From: Nissolia schottii
Taxonomy: Eukaryota > Streptophyta > Magnoliopsida > Fabales > Fabaceae
Assembly (NCBI GenBank): GCA_003254905.1
Contig: QANU01106812.1
Location: 169,896-233,895 of the forward strand
DNA length: 64,000 nt
Reading direction: 5' to 3'
This document shows, in pieces, positions 37,601 to 51,782 of the stretch. Below the pieces are notes generated by a model that was not told where the DNA came from, ran no database searches, and saw only the letters and a list, made by a program, of their open reading frames with translations. The position numbers and the translations under genes are program-made. How positions within the stretch are numbered: the first letter of the stretch is position 1; every line of letters begins with the position of its first letter.

Positions 37601-39115
37601 AAACCATCAGCTCTCACCCACACACACCCATGTGTGTGCATGGACCATTAAAATGATTCCTGATCAACAACATTGCATAAAATGATCACTGACCAGCTAT
37701 GTTGCATATACTCCAAATTTTGGAGAAGTATCCATATGGATAAATACCGGGTAAGGGTATGGCCGTGGGTACGCCCGGGTACATACCCAAAAAAAAAAAT
37801 TAAAAATAGAACAAGTACAGCTGAGTATGGCTGCGTGTGGTTGGGTATGGTTGGATACGCCGCGAGTATGTCAAATAACCAAAACTACATCATTTTGAGT
37901 GGTTTTTTTTTTAAGTTTGACTTACTAATCAGACCTTAATAAAAAAAACGTAATACCTTAACTCCTCCTTCAATCCTCTACACCTCCTTATTTAATCTGG
38001 CCCTTGTCTCCGGCGTGACATTGTCTGGCGAACTTCAATTCCTCTTCTCTTCTGTTATTTTTTTTTTTTTGAGAAAGAAATGAAGAAATATGATTTTGGT
38101 TTTTTCTTGTGGTGTTGATTTTGGATTGGATATATACATTAGTTATCTTGTGAAAAAAAAAAATTATTATATGTAATTTATTAAATTTATATATATATAT
38201 ATATATATCCGCATTCCCGTACCCCTGTTTTTCAAAAAAAATTGTACACTGTACCCGTATCCATACCATATCCATACCCATGTAACATAGCTGACCAGCA
38301 ACATTGCATAGGCAAAAAAAAATTTAAAAAGTTAAAAAATAAAAATAAACTACAATATAAAGATATTACCATGTAATAAGAACCTGGCCAGTGTAGGAAA
38401 ACCAGCTCCTCGGTAAAATGCTTCCCACCAATCATGCCGTTCTTCTGCAGAAGGAACCTTGACACCTAAGACCTAAACACACCACAACAAGAAGCATTAA
38501 CTACTTTTCCTGCTTAAGCAACCGGAGTCCACTAAACTCCTACGTCCTAGTAATCTGTTTCAAACAATATCCCCATAAAACCCTATCAGCCCTAATTTTC
38601 TCTATTCAAAAAACTCTGAATATGAAACTATGATTTGAGTAAAACAAGTGCAAAAAACTCGAATATGAAACTATGCTTTAAGCAAAACAAGTGCCAAACC
38701 AGGTGAACCTGGCCATAGTCACAGAAACATTAAATTCTACGAAAAATGTAATCTAACAGTTGAAAGAAAACTCCGAAGAAAATAAACGACAGAAACCTGG
38801 TCTCTGTAACTCTCGTCAATGCTACCTGCAAAAGTATGAGGAAAATTCACCCAAAAAATAATCAATTTTTTTTCCTTTCAAGTCAATGAAGTAAAACACA
38901 TTCAATTCAACAACTTCAAAAACAAAAAAAAGGGGAATTGGACCGTTGATTCAAAGTACTGAACCTGAGAGAAGAGAAGGGTCAAGGGGGAAAAGAAGCG
39001 TGGCTATTGAGTGAAGCGCGCAGACGACTTCATCAACTTGTTTCGCGCTCTTTATAGCTGAAATCACTTCTCCAACCTTGCCAACAACAGCACCTCCCAA
39101 TTCTCTCTTCTCCAT
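28633..39115 (-). CDS. TELO2: TELO2/Tel2 homologue (PIKK maturation factor), 989 aa as read
   Basis: Thirteen exons on the minus strand: 39115-38965, 38825-38797, 38472-38370, 37476-37305, 37153-36968, 36795-36635, 33254-32978, 32386-32178, 31817-31719, 31262-30733, 30381-29612, 29392-29194 and 28716-28633. Phases agree at every junction. The product has the alpha-solenoid character of TELO2. Residues about 463-535 (ESPNHLVRKMASNVALVLSK and beyond) start the conserved C-terminal Tel2 domain. An acidic Ser-rich stretch at about 580-617 (ESDSNDDDD, DDDSDL) matches the place where CK2-phosphorylated sites recruit the R2TP chaperone in animals. Tel2 with Tti1 and Tti2 stabilises TOR, ATM and ATR kinases; the Arabidopsis homologue is, from memory, the embryo-defective gene At3g48470. 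Exon 4 ends in a GC donor. The last exon carries an apparent one-base insertion; without it the frame would run to the TAG at 28563 and give 1012 residues. Intron 6 is 3.4 kb and holds a hAT element. Confidence 0.9.
28876..29086. mobile_element. Foldback MITE in the last TELO2 intron
   Basis: The left end (GGAAAAAACTACATTTTAGTCC) appears inverted at the right end as GAGAAAATATACATTTTTGTC. An 8-bp direct repeat taaatata flanks it (28868-28875 and 29087-29094). The flank is low-complexity, so the duplication could partly be chance. Confidence 0.5.
34257..35118. mobile_element. Non-autonomous hAT element in TELO2 intron 6, 862 bp
   Basis: The element starts CAGTGTTGTTAAAAATC; the reverse complement of its end is CTGTGTTATCAATAGCGG. 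It is flanked by the 8-bp direct repeat acccagat (34249-34256 and 35119-35126); the following base also agrees. Many TAGCGG/ATAGCG repeats lie near both ends, as in subterminal binding regions of hAT elements. An ORF at about 34,602-34,733 (ending ENIEKDYVDDKDE) may be a relic of transposase or captured sequence. No complete transposase is present. Confidence 0.8.
37697..38290. mobile_element. Non-autonomous hAT element in TELO2 intron 3, 594 bp
   Basis: It starts CTATGTTGCATATAC; the reverse complement of its end is CTATGTTACATGGG. It is flanked by a perfect 8-bp direct repeat ctgaccag (37689-37696 and 38291-38298). Subterminal regions contain repeated GGGTA/TACCC and GGTATGG motifs in opposite orientation at the two ends. 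It has no coding capacity. Confidence 0.8.
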
Positions 39116-39599
39116 TCACGATTCTACGATTTTCCTCTCCTTGTCTTTCTCTTCCTCAACTTTCCTCACTTTTTTTCTTGTTTTTGTGAAGCGAATGAGC
39201 GAACCCAGCTTCTCGGAGTTTACAGAGAAAATAATACACTGTTGCAAGTCCAAAGCTTAAGGTTTCGGGGCACGGTTAAACGATGCCGTTCCATAGGAAA
39301 AATTACCTGCAAATTCTAATTTTTTAGTAATATCATATTGAAATTAAATATATTTTTAATCTCTCATAAATTTAAAATTTTTTATTTTATTTTTTATATA
39401 AAATTTTTTAAAAAATCATCCTTCATAATTTTTATATAATGTTTTAGTTTTTATTTTTATATTAAGTCGTTAATTAATGACATTACAATTAACTTGGTCA
39501 TGTGATAAAGGTGAGAGAGATGGGAGAGGAGAGATACCATTCCAGACATTATACCAATATAATAATACTAATATATTCTAGGATTAAATTTCTTAAAAC
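39116..39599. other. TELO2 upstream region and AT-rich border
   Basis: Contains the TELO2 promoter area. No clear TATA box is seen, as is common for housekeeping genes. From about 39.3 kb on, the DNA is AT-rich with no gene up to the pararetrovirus remnant. Confidence 0.4.
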
Positions 39600-41547
39600 A
39601 ATATTTTTCATTACATTTTTTTTGAAAAAACATTAATATTAACTACACTCTACAAACATGAAGCATGAGAAATTCGAATAACAAGGCCATATATAATAAA
39701 AAATGAAAAATTTATAAAGAAAACAAATGAAAATGTGGTACAATTTTTACCAAACAATAAACCAATAGAAATGGAAAGTAAAATGGCAACAATGACAGTA
39801 ATTCAAGTAGAAAAGGAAAAAGAACTATATAAGAAAGATTAAAAAAGAATTTTAGTGAAAATCTACTAATACATTGAGAAAAATTAAAATCAATGGCAAA
39901 AATATAATTCAAAGACCATGGTAAATAAATAAATAGTAAACCATATCCCTGGACTAGCCAAGATAGAATAGAATTTTAAAAACACATAGAAGAAATGAAA
40001 AAAAATATAATATTATCAAAGAAAGTAGATCAGAATATTCATCATCAGCAATGATAGTCATGAAACATAATGAAGAAAAAAGTAAAAAATTAAGGATGGT
40101 AATAAATTACATTAAATTAAACTAAATAGCCATTAGAAACAGATATCTAATCCAAAAAATAGATTTATTATTTAATCTTATTAAAGGAAAAAATATTTTT
40201 AGTAAATTTGACTGTAAATCAGGATTTTTCCAAATAAAATTAGAATAAGAAAGCAAAAAATATACAACTTTCAGTATTTCAGAAGGATTATACGAATAAA
40301 ATGTATTACCTATGGGATTCCATAATAGCTCAAGTATATTCCAAGAATATGTAAGTAAAGCTCTAGTATCTATAAGAAATTTTGCAGTAATTTATATTGA
40401 TGACATTCTAATATTCTCTGATAATATGAAACATGAAGAACATTGAGGAAGATTTATGGATTTAGTTGATGAAAAAGGATTAAATATATCCCCAGGAAAA
40501 GCATAATTACGAAAATAGGAAATAGAATTTTTGGGACAAAATATATCACCTGAAGAGATAGAACTATAAGAGCATATAAGTAATTACAATCATTTTTAGG
40601 ACTAGTAAACTAAGCAAGGAATTATATCCCACATTTAGCAAAACTAAATTCTAAAATATCTAAACTAGCAGTAGAAAAAACTAGATGGATATGGAACAAA
40701 AAAAAAATAGAAGAAATCGTACATCAAATTCAACAATTATGCCAAAAATTACCAAGATTAACTATTCCGACTACAGAAAAAATAAGATGGATAATTTACA
40801 TAGATGCATCAGAAATTATTGGGAAGCAACATTATATCATGAAAAAGTAAATGACGAAAAAATTACTAGATATGCTAGTGGAAAATTCAATGAGAGTTAG
40901 AGCAAGTATCATTCAAATTGGAAAGAATTTTTAGCAGTAGTTAAAGCAATAGAAAAATTTGAATTATTCATAGTCGATACCAAATTTATTATTAGAACAG
41001 ATAATACCTAGGTTAAGCATTGGCTTGACAAATGAGTAAAAATCAATAAGTTAAGTAATAAAACGTTATTAAAATGGCAAGTTGATTGGGCTTATTATGA
41101 TTATGATGTTGAATATATTAAGGGACAAAATAATCTTATTGCTGACTATTTAAGCAGATGGAAGCAAATAACAACTAGTCCAGTATCAGCCAGTATGAAG
41201 ATCATTCCCTTCATAAAATGGCTCCCGAGATGACAACAGTAGAACAAGTAATTACAAAGCTAAATATCTTGGAGATAAGTATTAATATCATACAGGGCCA
41301 AATGGGTGCAAATATAAATAATATAAATGCCTCATTATCCACCATGTATGAAAGAGCCGAGCAATTAGCAGAAAAAGTTTATTTATTATAAAAAAGAGTA
41401 TCTAGTCTTAAAAAGGACTTGGAAAAAAGATGGAAGAAGAAAAAGTACAAGTAAGCTAGAAATAGCAGACACCACCAGTATTACTTTGGTCCAAGACCAA
41501 AAAAAGTTGATCCAAAATTAAAAGAACACTTTGATTATTTTAGACTT

Positions 41548-41979
41548 TTGATTCGTAAACTAAATAATATGAGTATACCATTCAAAACCATCACATATAT
41601 ATCCCATTATGCCATTAATAAAGCCACTATGCACCCAAGTACATCCCTTGAAATAGTAAGAACTTTATTCAGTTATGGATTGGTCCAAACTATATATCCC
41701 TCGAACAATATGAATGAGAGTTCATTATTGCCCAACTCCATAAAAGATGCAACAAAACATTATTTTGGGATAATAACCCAATACAAAGTATATATCATAT
41801 GTTATTCTACTATTGCAAAAATAACGTCAGCCAAATTTTATTCTCCGATTAACCTCATCAAGTTTGGCACCACAAAAAAGCCATTTAACCATGAAGAAGA
41901 AAAAGAAGACATGGTTGCAACAGATTTTGACCCCCGAGTATCAAACATCAAGGCCCAAAAAGTTAATATTATATTCTAG
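41548..41979 (+). pseudogene. Open stretch of the viral inclusion-body/transactivator-like ORF
   Basis: The longest intact frame of the pararetrovirus remnant, 143 codons. The frame is also readable just upstream (from about 41,480) and downstream to about 42,080, with stops between. Placement directly after RT-RNase H and before a TATA box fits the gene VI position of caulimoviruses. The identification rests on order and a weak resemblance at the 3' end; it could be another viral protein of unknown function. Confidence 0.45.
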
Positions 41980-42433
41980 GAGATGAACAGAACACTAACA
42001 GCAAATGAAGCCCAATGGACTTATTTCGTCGGGCCAACAACATGTATCTACTCAGTAGAAAGGACCAGTAAAAAAACATAGGAATTCAATAGATGGTAAG
42101 AAAAAATAAAGACGAACTAAATGGGAAGCCAAAAAAAAAAAAACAAAACGAAAAATATGTTAAGTATTATCTGAGTACACCGAGCACTAGTGTAATTATC
42201 GTCTAGAAAGATAAAAGGTAGAAAAAGGTTTTGAAGAATCGACAGTAGATCCATCAATAGTCATGTAAAAGAAGCACTAGAAGACAAGAATAATATTACC
42301 AACACTCTGAAGAACAGTATAGAGATAAGAATTGTGAAAGGAACAATATGACAAAAGATGGTTGCCGACATTAGAATTTACTTTATTGTAACCATAGTTT
42401 AGTCTTGTTGTAACCAGAATAAGATATGTCGCT

Positions 42434-42440
42434 TATAAAT
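42434..42440 (+). promoter_or_regulatory. TATA box of the pararetrovirus promoter
   Basis: TATAAAT lies downstream of the last viral frame, at the position of the pregenomic-RNA promoter in caulimoviruses. A repeated TTGTAACCA motif occurs 30-60 bases upstream (about 42,388 and 42,408). Whether it still drives transcription cannot be seen. Confidence 0.45.
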
Positions 42441-42620
42441 ATGATATTCCCCCCATAAGGGAAATAATAACAAAAACACAACCACTCTTGTAAGTTATTC
42501 CCATGTTCAATATTAAATCAGCCTTTGCTCTATTGTGTGTTCATGATTTCTCAAGTATCCAGAAACTTTCAACTTTGTCATTTTTGAAGAGTAAAGGTAT
42601 GAATAGCTAAATTATTTAGA

Positions 42621-43130
42621 AATCATGGGTACATATTATTCTATCTTAAGTAGGATTGGATCCCAAAGAGATTCTACTAGTCTTAATATAATAACGATAT
42701 ACAATATAAAAGTAAAGTTAGTTCAGCTACGCCTCTTGTAGGAAATAAAGGAAGACTGTGCTATAGTAAACTGAAAGAGGAAGATTTGGGCATCATTGTA
42801 GTTGATGCAAACTGTAAAAGACCTCTACATGAAAAAGGGAAGAGTTCCTTCCATAACCCGGTTTACTGGTGGTCAAAACTGAATTGTCTTTACTTTATTG
42901 TTATATGTATACACCCCTTAAAAAAACATAAATCGTAAACATGATTTGGATTCTAATACTTATCCAGAGAACTTTAAACAAACAAAAAATCGGCCTCAGA
43001 ACAACATAATTGAATCAAAGGCTAGACAGGGAACATGTTGCTCTAATAGCACATGATAGAATTCTAAGTCATGAACAATTATAAAATCACATAAAGAGCA
43101 ACCCATATAAGTCAATTATAAGGAAGTGGA
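42621..43130. other. Intergenic, nothing recognised
   Basis: AT-rich DNA after the pararetrovirus remnant with no ORF, RNA gene or clear repeat border. It may hold further diverged viral leader sequence. Confidence 0.3.
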
Positions 43131-44900
43131 AGACAATTATTGAAACGCACACCAAAATGTCGTTTGATTTTAATGCGATGTCAAATTGAATTTATAAAAT
43201 TAAGTTTTTCCCATATTGAAAGGTAGCGAAATGGCTAACTCACATCGTCTCTCTAGGAAGAACTTTAGTTAATCTTGAACAATAAAAGTTGAGGATTTTT
43301 GTTGTTGGATTGTGGTTTCAAGTAGAACTTTAAACAATTGATTAAAATTATTTGTGTAAGGAGTTCTGCGGATTAATAGTTGTTGTCGGAGTTCTTGACA
43401 AGTTCAATTATCATTGATGTTTGATTTACTAGTTATACAATTGTATCACTAGAATGCACTTTTACTTAACAAAATCACAATCGCAATCCAAATTAAGATT
43501 TTAGCCAACATAAGAACTAGTTATCCATAATCATGGTTCTATGAACATATATTAGCTTAAGCATCAATTGCACAACTAATTTTTTTTTATCAAAATTACC
43601 CAATTCCTTTTTATACCAAACTGGTGTCATTTAATTAATCAATTAAACATCCCAAATTTAGCATAACTCATGCATGATATGCATATTAGAATGACAACAT
43701 GGTTCAAAGTTCAAACTACTAGCAATGTGACAATTAATAATCATCAATTATAACACAACTAGGAGTAAATGTGAGGAATTAGAATCATATGGGAACATAA
43801 ATAAAACATATAACCTTAACATTCATCAATCCTTAGAAAATCTTACACAAGGTAAAAGAAATTACGAAGATATAATGTAAATTAAGTAAGGGTAATCCAC
43901 TCTACTAAACCATAGCTTAGGCAGGGAAAATCCACTTTGCTAATCAAAAAACTAAGCGGGGGGGTAGAACCACTCCAGCCAGCCTAGAAACTAAGTGGGG
44001 GATAACCACTCCACTAACTATAACTTAATCAGGGGATTAACCGTCTAATTACAACAAAAATATAAACAAAATAGAAAAGATAGGAAAATTAACAAGAAAA
44101 GAGGTTTTTAGAGAGAAAACCGAGCTACAGATGGATTGGAGCTTGGTTTTGGTGCAAGAAAGAAGTGGGGAGGTTGAGCTCTATTTATAGCCTAAAATTT
44201 ATTGTTCTTGTTCCCTGCAGTGAGCATTCTTCGTTGTAGTGAAGAGTACAACAGTAATGCTGAGTCGATGTTGACTTGATGCTGATTCAGTGCGAATAAG
44301 TCAACGAACCTTCGCTGCAACAAAGGATTGCTCGCTGCAGCGAAGGGACCATTCGTTACAGTGAAGGCTTTGCTCGTTGCAACGAAGAATATATTTTTAC
44401 AACAATTTGTGTGCCAAATTTGTCAAAATTTTTTTCATGAAAGTTGTAGATATTTCAATTTTACATTAAATAGACTAAAAGTTTGCCTCATTAGACTTCG
44501 AAAGCATAAATGACGCCCAAATCTTTGCGGCATCTTCTAGTTGTAATTCTAGCATTGTTGTTCTGAATTCTAGGAGTTATTTAATTAAGTATACATATTC
44601 AACTTTTGAGGTCATTATCAAAGTTGTAGATCTTTCTTTTATCTTTCCAATCATATAAGATTTTTAATCTGTTAAACTCTACAACTCATTTTACGTTTGA
44701 AATATAGAGATAACATAGCTGCCATAAATCACGCAAAAGATGTTGTTAAAACTCAATTTAATGCCCAAACTTCATTAGGTTGTAATTGTGAGTTATCAAG
44801 CTTGAAATAGAGTTTGGGACAGGAACCATTTATTCTTCCTTAAATTTTTGTTCAAACTCCAATATCAAAGTGCATTTATACGCAAAACAACACTCAAAGA
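43130..44900 (-). mobile_element. Probable LTR retrotransposon sequence, minus orientation
   Basis: On the minus strand GGCTATAAATAGAGC (around 44,182-44,196) is a strong TATA sequence followed by a leader-like stretch, as in plant LTRs. Upstream of it on that strand lie five related palindromic units of the type CGYTGCARCGAAGG (44,220-44,390). No coding domains were found. Ends and target duplication were not located. Confidence 0.35.
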
Positions 44901-44967
44901 ATCTGCTGTTTTTTTTTTGATAATCCGGTGAGAGAGTAGTCAACTATTTTTTTTTTTTTTTGGGCCT

Positions 44968-44974
44968 TATAAAT
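44968..44974 (+). promoter_or_regulatory. Candidate TATA box and TGGGCC element of ELP3
   Basis: TATAAAT is about 205 bases before the ATG. Directly upstream at 44961-44966 is TGGGCC, a site II-like element frequent in promoters of growth-related plant genes. Both are only motif matches. Confidence 0.35.
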
Positions 44975-45178
44975 AACTTTTTAATATCTTTTAAAAAACT
45001 AAAACAAACTTACCCAGTCACACACAAGGGAAAGGGTTTACACCAACAAAAAGGAGAAAGGGGTTTAGAGGAAAAACGAAGTAACCCAAACTGCGTTTGC
45101 TAGTTGCTAGCTCTCTTTCCAATCTCCACTTTGTCCAGTTGCCTGTCCGCATTTTACGAACGGCGTCTCTGTATATCC

Positions 45179-49386
<4,208 letters not shown>

Positions 49387-51520
49387 CTAATAATAGTTGT
49401 TTGTTATGTAATTTTATAGCTTGTGTTAATGATGTATTTTATGCCTATCTTAAGGCATTCATTTCTGCACAAAAGGTTCACTTCCCCACTTTCTCACGGC
49501 TGAGTTTGAAAAATAAGAAACTAGTTTATATAGTTCACCAGATCTTTTTATTTAATAGATTATTAGTTTTCTATTTTTCATAGGTTCTTGTTTAAGCTGC
49601 ATTAAGTGCACAGCAAAGTCATTGGCCTTTGAAAGGTTCCTAATTTTTAGCATTGCTGCTTAGTATGAAAAATGTAGGTATGAATTAACTACAAAGCATG
49701 CGGTAATCAGTTATCAGTTATTTCATTTTAAAAGGCAACTTTTAATTAAAAATTTGACCCCTGATAGAAATAAATCAAGCAGGTTATTCGTATGTGACAT
49801 TAATTCAAAGTTTCTTATACTACAACACACTTCTCTTATTTTTTATCGTAACCTTGAGATAGCATATCCATTCTAATGACAACCTTGCTTAGATGGAGAT
49901 AATAAAAATAGTTTAAAAGGAGAAACTCCTTTTCTCTTAAAAGTTTAAAAGTATGTGAAGAAAAAGAAAATGCAGAATCTACCGTTTTCCATAAACTCAC
50001 TTTTTATTCCCTTGGAAGTGATGTGTAAAAAGAGAAAAAAACTTAAAATTTAAAACTTGACATTTTAATTTTTAAAATTGTAAGTCGTAAGTTAAATTAG
50101 TCATTTAGTTCATTATCATTACTAAGTCATCACGTTTTCATTGTTTTATCACGTTAAATGAGGTTGTGTCAACAACTGAGGTTGTAAGTGAATTGGGGCA
50201 TATTGCAAATAACATTGAAGTTGTGTTATCAACTGAGATTTGCATTTCCAAGTGATGTCACAATTACTTTTTTAATCTTAAGTGGTACTACAATCTCAAT
50301 TTTTGTTACAACACCATTTAACGTGAAAAATTAAGGAAAACGAACAATAATGAATTGAAGGATTAATTTGACTTGTGACTTATAATTTCAGGGATATGAA
50401 AATTAGTTTTTGAATTTCAAGGACTAAAGTGAGTTACCCTTACATTTTTAGGGATCGAAATATACTTTATCTCAAGAAATTTTTTTGTGATAGTGGAGCA
50501 TCATGTGAGATATGACTATACATGGTGTGGCATTTTAGTGTTTTGCTTTAATAAGATTACATTCAATGGACTAAAGTATATTCTAGAATCACATCACAAT
50601 TTCTCCTATCAATAGGAAGAGATTGTGGGAATTTGGTACTAAGTATAAGTGCACGCATGTAAATCCTAACCTTTTAGTCATGCGACTAACTTTTCACTTA
50701 TAGTTGCGACCTTTGAGTTTTTTTTACTATAATGTCCCTTTTTCCAAAACTTATTAATGAAATACCACTTTTAAAATATATTACAAAACTACACTTGTTT
50801 TGAACAACATGACAAACGAGTTAGCATGGCAGGGCCACGTAAGGCTCACCAAACCGCTTGGTAATTTTAGTGAAAAGTTGCCAACAAGTATGGCATTTTA
50901 GTGCCTAAAATGCCTAATAGGCTGCCAATTTAACCTTGAACTTGCCAATTGCGAAGACGATTTAAAGGAGAAATCATTTACTGGTCTAGCGATTTTGGGC
51001 TTAACGACTTTAAGGTAACCAATCCACCCCATTCCTCCTCCTCTTCCATCATTTGCTAAAAATCACTTCTCTCTCTACAAAACACTTCTCTCTTTAGAAC
51101 TCAATTCTCTCTCAATGCTCTTGGATTCTTGAAGAAAGGAGTAAAGTTATGCAACATTATTAGTAACGTGCCATAATTGTAAGTTTTAATTTATTATAAT
51201 GTTATTATATTTCTTTTAATTTATAGATTACAACTTAACTTGTATGTGTGAATTATATAAATTACTTAATATCCATTTGATTGTATAAATATTATCTATA
51301 TTAGTTAGCTAAAAAATTTATTATAGATTGATGCATAGAATAGTATATTATTCAATTTTTGATTGTACATTGTAACTGTTTAATTAATATGCAATTTAGT
51401 ATGTGTCACTATTTAAATTAGTTTATATTTTCTATTAGTATGAATTTTTAATGTTGAATATATTTTTTTGTATTGGTGTTAATTGTATGTTTGACATAGA
51501 ATGTGTTTTATCCAGAATTA
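49387..51520. other. ELP3 3' UTR and AT-rich spacer
   Basis: No gene was found. A decayed inverted-repeat element may lie at about 50,040-50,475: the sequence around GTAAGTCGTAAGTTAAATTAGTC has an inverted partner around 50,359-50,392. The part close to 51.5 kb probably includes the 5' region of the MULE that follows, but no terminal inverted repeat was identified. Confidence 0.35.
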
Positions 51521-51524
51521 GAAA

Positions 51525-51782
51525 ATGAAGAAATCTCTTATTGGACTCATTTATTCTAATGGGAGAATGTATGATGATGAAAATGAGTTTATGTATGATG
51601 GTCCTAATCCGACATCTATTATCATTAAGTGTGGTATGCATTTGGATGATTTGAAGACAAAAATTTGTTTAAAATTAAGGCTTGGAGATAATCAATTTGT
51701 ATCAAGAGTGTTTTTTTTACCACTACAAGGATCGAGTGATGGGTTGAAATTTATGTGTATCGAAATGTTTGATGATGAAGAT
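51525..51782 (+). pseudogene. MuDR-type transposase, first part
   Basis: Open frame with the acidic, Gly/Asn-rich start typical of plant MuDR transposases (IYSNGRMYDDENEFMYDGP, then KCGMHLDDLKTKI). It is cut after EMFDDED by the solo LTR at 51783; the reading frame resumes directly after the insertion at 54937. The insertion therefore hit an open frame. Confidence 0.7.

Larger units (their letters stand above)
39600..42620 (+). mobile_element. Endogenous pararetrovirus remnant (Caulimoviridae-like)
   Basis: Plus-strand frames show, in order, a reverse transcriptase (about 40,080-40,560, with the YIDD catalytic motif at 40393-40404), an RNase H (about 40,790-41,165; a YIDAS segment near 40,797 and the ADYLSR-type end), a short coiled-coil-like ORF (about 41,215-41,400) and an ORF region at about 41,460-42,140. 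The last contains the open frame 41548-41979 and ends in a segment resembling the start of the inclusion-body/transactivator protein. A TATA motif follows at 42434-42440. This order fits the right half of a caulimovirus-type genome; movement and coat genes are missing. Stops and frame shifts occur in every coding part, so the copy is inactive. The plus strand is strikingly A-rich, unlike the host genes. The boundaries and the genus are uncertain. Confidence 0.75.
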
